In this document: positions 58,231-64,000 of the stretch, one piece after another | Position numbering within the stretch: the stretch's first letter is position 1 | Layout: every line of letters starts with the position of its first letter | NCBI GenBank assembly: GCA_003249555.1 | Contig: QKIQ01000044.1 | Coordinates: 62,001 to 126,000, forward strand | Length of the DNA: 64,000 bases | Direction of reading: 5' to 3' | Source of the DNA: Clostridia bacterium | Lineage (GTDB): Bacteria > Bacillota > Clostridia > Christensenellales > SZUA-584 | Notes under the pieces: model-generated | What the model was told of the DNA's origin: nothing | Database searches by the model: none | Seen by the model: only the letters and a program-made list of their open reading frames with translations | Translations under genes and position numbers: made by a program

Positions 58231-58590
58231 ATGGAAACGAAGAATCTGACATGTATCGTGTGCCCGCTCGGTTGCGCGATCACGGCACAAATGCAGGGCG
58301 GTGAGATCGTCAGCATAACGGGGAACACATGCAAACGCGGCGAGAACTATGCGCTTGCGGAGCTGACTGATCCGAGACGTACGCTGACCACCACGATGCG
58401 CGTGAAAGGAGGGGGTCTCGTGAGCGTGAAATCCAAGGATACACTGCCCAAGGGCAAGCTGCTTGATTGCATGACGGTGATCAACGTGTGGGAAGCACAG
58501 ACGCCTATACAAATCGGTGATGTGGTGATCAAGGATATTCTGGGGCTTGGTGTGGATATTGTTGCCACTTGCCGCGTCAAGGGCGTATAA
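58231..58590 (+). CDS. DUF1667 protein (GlpC-like small Fe-S subunit)
   Basis: A 119-residue protein. The N-terminal cysteines in CIVCPLGCAI and the following CKRG are the conserved DUF1667 set and may bind a cluster. It starts one base after the preceding stop, with GAGGAGG. It completes the three-gene glycerol-3-phosphate module; glpK and glpF are not adjacent. Confidence 0.87.
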   Translation: METKNLTCIVCPLGCAITAQMQGGEIVSITGNTCKRGENYALAELTDPRRTLTTTMRVKGGGLVSVKSKDTLPKGKLLDCMTVINVWEAQTPIQIGDVVIKDILGLGVDIVATCRVKGV

Positions 58591-58597
58591 TGAGCGT

Positions 58598-59470
58598 ATG
58601 GATCGGGTGATAGAGACGACGTGCCGCACGGCGCTGTATCGTCACAACTCAAAATGGCTGCCGTTCAAATACGATATTAACGTATACCGCGGGTGTGCGC
58701 ACCGCTGTATCTATTGTTACGCGTTGTACACGCACGATTATATCGGTGGAGGAGATTTTTTCGGTGATGTGTACGCCAAAACAAATATCGCGGATGTGCT
58801 GCGGCGCGAATTGCCGCGCTTTTCGCGTGAGCCCGTAAATCTGGGCGGCATCACGGACAGCTATCAGCCCGCCGAGCGAGACTGCAAGCTGATGCCGCGT
58901 GTGTTGTCTTTGCTCGCGGATTTTTCGGTTCCGATTATTCTTTGCACCAAATCCACGCTTGTGCTGCGCGATTTAGAGCTTATAAGCCGTGTGAACGCGG
59001 CGTCCCGCGCGGCGCTGGCCTTTACAGTCACCACGCTGAACAATCGCGTGGCCGGCCTTATCGAGCCAGGGTCTTCGCGGCCTCAAGAGCGCATGGCTGC
59101 TATTCGCGAGGTTAAAAAAACGGGTGCATCGTGCGGTGTGCACCTCATGCCCATTATTCCGTATCTCACAAGTGGCGAAGAAAGCCTCGAAGCCGTTTTC
59201 AGTGAGGCAAAGGAAGCAGGCGCCGATTACGTACTGACTGGGGCGCTGAACCTAAAAAGTGCCACGAGAAAGCAGCTTTTTGAAAGCATAAAAAGAGGGT
59301 TTTCCTCTGAATATGCCAATTTAAAAGAGCTTTACAATGATAAAACCGCATACGGCGCATATAAGCAAGCGATGTATTCAACCGTGGAAAAGCTCCGGAA
59401 AAAATACGACATGCCGAGCGATGCCATGCCGAGGCCAAAACAGGAGCCCACGCAGCTTAAGTTCTTTTAA
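58598..59470 (+). CDS. SPL-family radical SAM protein
   Basis: A 290-residue [4Fe-4S]/SAM protein related to spore photoproduct lyase (SplB) and the Rv2578c group. The cluster motif is CAHRCIYCYA (CX3CX2C). It lacks the N-terminal extension of true SplB, so DNA-photoproduct repair is not certain. The ribosome site is weak (AAGGGCG inside the DUF1667 end). Its stop overlaps the stop of the convergent small gene by two bases. Confidence 0.83.
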   Translation: MDRVIETTCRTALYRHNSKWLPFKYDINVYRGCAHRCIYCYALYTHDYIGGGDFFGDVYAKTNIADVLRRELPRFSREPVNLGGITDSYQPAERDCKLMPRVLSLLADFSVPIILCTKSTLVLRDLELISRVNAASRAALAFTVTTLNNRVAGLIEPGSSRPQERMAAIREVKKTGASCGVHLMPIIPYLTSGEESLEAVFSEAKEAGADYVLTGALNLKSATRKQLFESIKRGFSSEYANLKELYNDKTAYGAYKQAMYSTVEKLRKKYDMPSDAMPRPKQEPTQLKFF

Positions 59471-59637
59471 GCGGCACGCTTTGAATTTTGCAACCGAATT
59501 GTTCGCACGGGCTGAACCGTGCGCTTGATTTTTTTGGTTTCTCTGCGCTCAAGAACAAACAGTGCGGCTGTAAAACCCGCAAACAGCACGATGGCACCGA
59601 TGATCAACCCGCTCGATATCAATATTCTTTCCCACAT
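59467..59637 (-). CDS. Small single-pass membrane protein
   Basis: A 56-residue protein with one transmembrane helix (about 4-28) followed by a basic tail (ERRETKKIKRTVQ). GGGAGG lies before ATG 59637. Function unknown. Confidence 0.55.
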   Translation of the reverse strand: MWERILISSGLIIGAIVLFAGFTAALFVLERRETKKIKRTVQPVRTIRLQNSKRAA

Positions 59638-59735
59638 ACTCAAACCTCCCGATGTAGAATATATGTTCATACTACAATAAGAAATGTCCGAAAATAAGGA
59701 CAGGCCGTGAGGATAACTTGACCAAACGACTAAAC

Positions 59736-59770
59736 GTAAAAAAGGCTGAGCTTTTGCCAGCGTCAGCCTT
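59736..59770 (-). terminator. Terminator after the lipoprotein at 59785
   Basis: On the minus strand AAGGCTGA pairs with TCAGCCTT over 8 bp, with an inner GCT/AGC pair, then a run of T. It lies 15 bases past the stop. Confidence 0.8.
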
Positions 59771-59784
59771 GCATTATAATGGTG

Positions 59785-60660
59785 CTATTCGTTCAGATGT
59801 CTTTTTGCGGAATTTTCGTATTCCTTCGAGTTCATGTAATTCGTCACATCTTCGGGATAACCGGGCAGGCGTTTCATTGTTCCTTCCAGCGTATAACTGA
59901 AACCGTCGCCGCTCATATATATCACGACCTTGCGCTGCGAATTAGATTCCATATTGTCGGGTTCAACATGAATCACGTAATTAACATCAATGATGTCGCC
60001 GTCTTTAGCGTCGGAATAATTGATTGTTTCGCCCTGCGCGCCGCTTCCGTGCGCCTCAAGGTATACGGCTTTTGAAACGACCACGAAGCTGCCTTTGCCG
60101 ACAGGCGTATCCTGAGTGAGCGGCAGTGGATTGCCGTTTTCATCTAAAATGCAGTAGTTGGTCCAAGCTTTGTCGTCCGTGGTGTTTAGCGACACGCCGA
60201 GATTGTCGCACACGGCTTCACCGCCTGCGTCAAAAGACAAGTCTACCGGCACGTCTTTGAGCAGATCGGAAATGAATTCCGAAGTGTCCAGCGAGGTTTT
60301 CATCCAGAATATGCCCTGATAACTGCCCGAGACCTGACGATTGTCGTTTGAATCAATTTTATTCAAATAGAGCTCGCATTCGTTATTTGCAAAATATCCG
60401 GGCGCCAGCTCCTGCTGCCATTGTCCTGAAGCTTCAATGACAAAAATGCTGGGGTCATAAAGGCTGTTGGTTTTGCTGGGAGACGAAGCTGCGGACGGCG
60501 AGGCCTCAGCGGATGGCTGCTGGCCGGATGTGGCGGGTTCAAACAAGATGTCTGTGGGCGTGGGTGTAGGTGTGAGTTGTACGCTCGTTTGCGCTGTTGC
60601 GCCGCATGCACAAAGTAATATAATCAGACATAGCGAAGTCGCAAGTAATGCCTTTTTCAT
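59785..60660 (-). CDS. Hypothetical lipoprotein
   Basis: A 291-residue secreted lipoprotein with lipobox LLCAC. A low-complexity Thr/Pro/Ser/Ala linker runs to about residue 55, then a globular domain of mixed beta type follows. No enzyme motif seen. CGGAGGATTT precedes ATG 60660. Likely surface-anchored; function unknown. Confidence 0.7.
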   Translation of the reverse strand: MKKALLATSLCLIILLCACGATAQTSVQLTPTPTPTDILFEPATSGQQPSAEASPSAASSPSKTNSLYDPSIFVIEASGQWQQELAPGYFANNECELYLNKIDSNDNRQVSGSYQGIFWMKTSLDTSEFISDLLKDVPVDLSFDAGGEAVCDNLGVSLNTTDDKAWTNYCILDENGNPLPLTQDTPVGKGSFVVVSKAVYLEAHGSGAQGETINYSDAKDGDIIDVNYVIHVEPDNMESNSQRKVVIYMSGDGFSYTLEGTMKRLPGYPEDVTNYMNSKEYENSAKRHLNE

Positions 60661-60733
60661 AAATCCTCCGAATATGAAATAAATGATAAAATTATACATA
60701 ACACTTTGTCAAATGTCAAAATATAATTGAACT

Positions 60734-60766
60734 GCGGTGTCAGTCGCGGTGTCGAGTTGTGGTGTC
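60734..60766 (+). repeat. Three tandem GYGGTGTC repeats
   Basis: GCGGTGTC (60734), GCGGTGTC (60746) and GTGGTGTC (60759), spaced 12 and 13 bp, so roughly on one helix face. They lie in the gap upstream of the M14 gene and may be a regulator site. A hairpin CAACC/GGTTG follows near 60781-60797. Confidence 0.4.
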
Positions 60767-60888
60767 GCGCGAACATTTCGCAACCCGCTGCGGTTGTCCG
60801 TTATGTATTTTTTGGTGATACGATATTGTCATAGCGGGTGGCTTCGGGCGCATACATATGAAGTATCAGCGTAGGGGGGAGGGTTTAA

Positions 60889-61842
60889 ATGAAAGAATTC
60901 ATCGTGGTGCCGACGGCCGCATACTCGCATTCTCAGATGCTGCGCGATATCGACGCCCTTAAAATAACATATCCGGAGCTGATACGCTGCGAGATGGCCG
61001 GTTTTTCCGTCGAAGGCCGTGAACTGCCGTTGATACAGGCGGGAACGGGGAAAAGAAAGGTGTTTTTTTGCGCGGCTCACCATGCGCGCGATTATATCAC
61101 GAGCGCTTATCTTATGTATGCGGTCAATGTGTATGTGAAGGCAGCATTTGAGAACCATAAAGTGGGACGGTATGATATGCGTGAGCTGCTCTCATCCTGT
61201 ACGATGTACGTGATGCCCATGATCAATCCGGACGGTGTGGCATTGGTGCAGGGCGGTTTTAAGGCAGTGCAGAATGCAAAACGCGTCAAAAAAATGGTGC
61301 GCGTTCGCCCGTCATATTCTGAGTGGATGGCGAATATCAATGGCGTCGATTTGGGCAGGCAATATCCGTCGCTCTGGGAGAAAAAGTATACGGTGATAAC
61401 GGAGCCCGCCTCAGAGCTGTACAACGGTGAAGAGCCTGCGTCTGAGCCTGAGGTGCTCAGCGTGATGCGCGTATGCAAGAGCCGCACTTTTGTATCAGCG
61501 CTGGCGTTCTATGCAAAGGGAGAAACGATAGACTACGCTGACAATAACACAGACGAAAAAATAACAGAAGCTTTTACGCTTGCAAAAAGGCTTTCCATGG
61601 TCTCCGGCTATGCGATGAATACAGTGTGCGACAACCCCGGCGTATACGCGGCGGGCTTCGAAAATTGGTTTCGGCAGGAGTTTTTGCGTCCGGCACTGCA
61701 TATCAACCTGTCGCCCGCAACGGGCGGCGCAATGCCCCATCACGACCGGAGTTTTTTTTCGCTTGTTTGGGATAAAGCCAAAGCGCTTTGTGCGGAGACA
61801 ATGAGCGTTGCAAGCAAACAGGAGATTCAGATTTCTGAATAA
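60889..61842 (+). CDS. M14-family carboxypeptidase-like protein with degenerate active site
   Basis: A 317-residue cytosolic protein (no signal peptide) with the M14 zinc-peptidase layout: AAHHARDYITS, INPDGV, GVDLGRQYP, EPASEPEV and YAAGFENWF are all in order. Key residues differ. The HxxE zinc motif is HARD, the Asn of NR is Gly, the third zinc ligand His is Tyr (AFYAKGETIDY), and the catalytic Glu is Asn (LHINLS). It is therefore probably not an active peptidase. GGGGGGAGGG precedes the ATG. Family is secure, activity is not. Confidence 0.83.
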   Translation: MKEFIVVPTAAYSHSQMLRDIDALKITYPELIRCEMAGFSVEGRELPLIQAGTGKRKVFFCAAHHARDYITSAYLMYAVNVYVKAAFENHKVGRYDMRELLSSCTMYVMPMINPDGVALVQGGFKAVQNAKRVKKMVRVRPSYSEWMANINGVDLGRQYPSLWEKKYTVITEPASELYNGEEPASEPEVLSVMRVCKSRTFVSALAFYAKGETIDYADNNTDEKITEAFTLAKRLSMVSGYAMNTVCDNPGVYAAGFENWFRQEFLRPALHINLSPATGGAMPHHDRSFFSLVWDKAKALCAETMSVASKQEIQISE

Positions 61843-61908
61843 CATATTGAATCGTAAATACAGGAACACTAAAAAATACCAAATCAACAAGCAATAAAAA
61901 AAGGCCAC

Positions 61909-61952
61909 AAAAAAACAACCTGACAGCAGTTGCATAACTGGAAGTGAGGTTG
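61909..61952 (-). terminator. Terminator at the end of the glnA 3' region
   Basis: On the minus strand CAACCT pairs with AGGTTG, enclosing CAGTT/AACTG, and is followed by seven T. It is ~145 bases past the glnA stop. Confidence 0.75.
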
Positions 61953-62096
61953 ATGTTACTGGGCTTTAAAGTTTCGGAGTACCCAATGGCACCCCGAAAC
62001 AAAAAGCCAGACAAAGAAGTTATCACTTTTAAAAGGACTCTCATCCTTCTAAAACTTTCTTAAGGCCCCAAGGATCATGCTGGGGCAATAAAGGAA
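61953..62096 (-). other. Highly structured region downstream of glnA
   Basis: No gene seen, but strong nested pairing. On the minus strand GTTTCGGGGTGCC-ATTG-GGTACTCCGAAAC makes a 13-bp hairpin, enclosed by CTGGCTTT/AAAGCCCAG and by AGTTAT/ATAACT. Closer to glnA are GCCCCA/TGGGGC (62062-62087) and AGAAGGA/TCCTTTT (62026-62053). Either a long 3' UTR or a small RNA ending at 61909. The outer AUAACU stem shares bases with the terminator hairpin, so the two compete. Confidence 0.5.
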
Positions 62097-63431
62097 TTAA
62101 TATCTTGTCAGATACTGATCGACTTCCCACGGATGAACAGCCGTACGGAAGCTATCCCATTCCTTGATTTTGAAGTCATAGTAAGTATTGAAGATATGTT
62201 CACCCAACGTTTCTTTCACGAGCGCATCGCCTTTGTACGTCTGAAGCGCATCGTAAAGGTTGCCCGGCAGGCTGGAAACACCCAGTTCGGCCATTTCTGC
62301 TTCGGTCATCTTGAAAATGTTTCTGTTGACCGCCGGCGGGGGAGTTAAATTCTTTTTGATACCGTCAAGCCCTGCGGCCAACATGAGTGCGATAGAAAGA
62401 TACGGGTTGCAAGCCGGATCGGGGCAGCGAACCTCGACTCTTGTACCGGCGCCGCGCGAAGCGGGGATACGGATGAGCGGGCTTCTGTTTTGAGCCGACC
62501 ATGCCACATAACAGGGGGCTTCATAGCCGGGAACCAGACGCTTGTAGGAGTTTACAGTCGGGTTGGAAACAGCCACGATGGATTTGATGTGTTCCATGAT
62601 ACCCGCGATGTAGTTATAAGCGATGGGAGAGAGCTCCAATTCGCCTTTCTTGTCGTAGAACGCGTTACCGTCTTTGGTGCTCAGAGACTGGTTTGTGTGC
62701 ATGCCGCTGCCGTTGATGCCGAAAATCGGTTTGGGCATAAATGTGGCATACAGGCCGTGGCGAGCCGCAATGCTTTTCACAACAATTTTGAACGTCATGA
62801 TGTTGTCTGCTGTCATCAGCGCGTCGCCATATTTGAAGTCGATCTCATGCTGGCCTTCGGCCACTTCGTGATGAGAAGCTTCAATTTCAAATCCCATTTC
62901 CTCAAGTGTTAAGCACATGTCGCGCCGTGCGTCTTCGCCTTTGTCGATGGGAGCCAAATCAAAATAACCGCCCTCGTCATGGGTGATGGTGGTGGGCTTG
63001 CCTTCGTTATCCGTGAGGAAAAGGAAGAACTCGCATTCGGGGCCGACGTTCATGGAATAGCCCATGTCTGCCGCTTGAGCAAGAGTCTTTTTAAGAACGT
63101 TTCTCGGGCAGCCGCCATACGGTTTGCCGTCTGTTGTGTAAACGTCGCAAATCAGACGAGCCACTTTGCCCTGCTGCGGGCGCCACGGGAAAATTACAAA
63201 GGAATCCGGATCGGGCTTTAACAGCATGTCGGACTCTTCGATGCGGACAAAACCGTCGATGGAGGAACCGTCGAACATGGTGCCCTCTTCGAGAGAACGC
63301 TCAAGCTGTTTTGCTGTGATCGCTACATTTTTCAGTATACCAAACACATCGGTAAACTGAAGCCTAATGAATTTTACGTCGTTTTCCTGAACCATTTTGA
63401 GGATGTCTTTTTTTGTGTACTTCTCCGCCAT
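62097..63431 (-). CDS. glnA: Glutamine synthetase, type I
   Basis: A 444-residue enzyme that makes glutamine from glutamate, ammonia and ATP, as a dodecamer. Signatures are [10 protein letters not shown], the ATP/metal region [10 protein letters not shown], and [10 protein letters not shown]. Size fits the GSI-alpha subgroup of Firmicutes, which lacks the adenylylation insert. AAAAGGAGAG precedes ATG 63431. No glnR lies next to it. The palindrome CAATTAGTAATTG (63487-63499) in its leader is a possible control site. Confidence 0.96.
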   Translation of the reverse strand: MAEKYTKKDILKMVQENDVKFIRLQFTDVFGILKNVAITAKQLERSLEEGTMFDGSSIDGFVRIEESDMLLKPDPDSFVIFPWRPQQGKVARLICDVYTTDGKPYGGCPRNVLKKTLAQAADMGYSMNVGPECEFFLFLTDNEGKPTTITHDEGGYFDLAPIDKGEDARRDMCLTLEEMGFEIEASHHEVAEGQHEIDFKYGDALMTADNIMTFKIVVKSIAARHGLYATFMPKPIFGINGSGMHTNQSLSTKDGNAFYDKKGELELSPIAYNYIAGIMEHIKSIVAVSNPTVNSYKRLVPGYEAPCYVAWSAQNRSPLIRIPASRGAGTRVEVRCPDPACNPYLSIALMLAAGLDGIKKNLTPPPAVNRNIFKMTEAEMAELGVSSLPGNLYDALQTYKGDALVKETLGEHIFNTYYDFKIKEWDSFRTAVHPWEVDQYLTRY

Positions 63432-63549
63432 TTTAAAACTCTCCTTTTGATTAGTGAATATTTATTGTAGGGTTTATCCAAACACCCAATTAGTAATTGA
63501 GTATTATTTTTGCTTGTAACCAAGCCAAAACGCGTGTGCCTTTGTGCTC

Positions 63550-63577
63550 ATCATACCTTAAATCCAAATAAAAGCAA
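63550..63577 (-). promoter_or_regulatory. Promoter of glnA
   Basis: Minus strand TTGCTT (63577-63572), 16-bp spacer, TATGAT (63555-63550), giving a leader of about 110 nt. I see no glutamine riboswitch core in it. Confidence 0.5.
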
Positions 63578-63694
63578 ATAAAAAAATCAACCAAGCAAGC
63601 ATGCTCTGTTGACCTCATTGTCTTACAGCTGTTAATATCTTAACATAATCTTCTTGTACACGCAATACCTTTTCTATACATTATGAAACATTTT

Positions 63695-63731
63695 AAAAAA
63701 AGTCCCCTTCAAAGCGAAGGAGACTTTTTTA
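63695..63731 (-). terminator. Bidirectional terminator between glnA and the edge gene
   Basis: AGTCCCCTTC (63701-63710) pairs with GAAGGAGACT (63715-63724), one mismatch, with A and T runs on each side. Confidence 0.85.
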
Positions 63732-63745
63732 GCGCGTTTTGCTAA

Positions 63746-64000
63746 TTACTCGGCATCCGTTGGCACATATTCGAAGCTTAATTCAGTGCCTTCCGAAGTT
63801 TTGCCTGTAATTGTTGAGCCGGAGATGCTGTACCATTCAGGCAGAGCTGTCGGGAAATCGGCCGGTTCGCTGCCGGTGAGCGCTGCGGGCTGCGCGGTCT
63901 CACTCGTTGAAATGCCGAATGTGCCGTCTTCACCGTTTGAGGCAAACTGATACAAGGACGTTGTACCGTCGTCCTTGATGAAATAGTACTGAGCGATATA
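63746..64000 (-). CDS. C-terminal fragment of a hypothetical protein (cut by window edge)
   Basis: The last 84 residues of a minus-strand gene; the frame stays open to the right edge (YIAQYYFIKDDGT at the margin). The fragment is rich in Ser, Thr, Gly and acidic residues with no enzyme motif, as in secreted or surface proteins. A terminator lies just after the stop. The rest is outside the window. Confidence 0.6.
   Translation of the reverse strand, partial: YIAQYYFIKDDGTTSLYQFASNGEDGTFGISTSETAQPAALTGSEPADFPTALPEWYSISGSTITGKTSEGTELSFEYVPTDAE

Noticed and set aside
61965-62000. TPP-riboswitch-like GGGGTGCC on the minus strand
   Set aside because: No CTGAGA or the second TPP arm is found, and the stretch is fully explained by a 13-bp hairpin.

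Overview
This 64 kb window looks like chromosome of a strictly anaerobic, spore-forming Clostridia-type Firmicute with roughly balanced base composition. The signs are Gram-positive style Shine-Dalgarno sites (AAGGAGG), SpoIIID, an SPL-type radical SAM enzyme, two kinds of [FeFe] hydrogenase, Rex, a 2-hydroxyacyl-CoA dehydratase activase and ECF vitamin uptake. I saw no rRNA, tRNA, CRISPR array, prophage or insertion sequence. Several genes use TTG or GTG starts.

Layout. 1-3.1 kb: a DEAD-box helicase (cut by the window edge) behind a 240-nt structured leader, an ArsC-type reductase, and a PrsA/SurA-like foldase lipoprotein. 3.3-6.4 kb: a 2-oxoacid/acetoin dehydrogenase E1a-E1b-E2 operon without E3. 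6.5-15.7 kb: single genes and small operons, including PadR-DUF1700-DUF4097, Xpt, ALDH, Crp/Fnr, thioredoxin, a radical SAM protein, and a shrunken DtxR-like protein followed by an ECF-like sigma factor and a His-rich membrane protein. 15.7-26.5 kb is the metabolic highlight. A LysR regulator and an iron alcohol dehydrogenase share a repeated operator, followed by Rex. Then comes a seven-gene hydrogenase operon: small [2Fe-2S] protein, PAS-containing sensory [FeFe] hydrogenase, SpoIIE-type phosphatase, HydC, HydB, HydA, and a second small [2Fe-2S] protein. Together these form a redox/H2 control unit: Rex reads NADH/NAD+, HydABC disposes of NADH and ferredoxin electrons as H2, and the HydS-phosphatase pair probably reports H2.

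26.5-41 kb: a YkuD transpeptidase, SpoIIID, a chemoreceptor, a 1414-residue acyl-CoA dehydratase activase, a candidate structured RNA, a DapB-like reductase, a GNAT protein, and the envelope cluster MreC-MreD-LCP. 41-44 kb: the classical dnaX-ybaB-recR-DUF2508 operon. 44-48 kb: XRE regulator, HD-GYP and EAL proteins (c-di-GMP turnover), and a FolT folate transporter behind a tetrahydrofolate riboswitch. 48-54 kb: RodA, nitroreductase, DUF421/DUF4363, Nth, ObgE, YhbY, GNAT. 54-59.5 kb: a His-rich 10-TM metal exporter, and a glycerol-3-phosphate oxidation operon (GlpA-like, GlpB-like, DUF1667) behind a terminator-containing leader, then an SPL-family protein. 59.5-64 kb: lipoproteins, an M14 peptidase that has lost most catalytic residues, GlnA with a highly structured 3' region, and a partial gene at the edge.

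The items most worth follow-up are the H2-sensing operon, the three-copy ATCGATA-N6-TATCGAT operator, the orphan RNA near 35.1-35.3 kb, the structured region after glnA, the metal-ligand-free DtxR/sigma unit, and the degenerate M14 protein.
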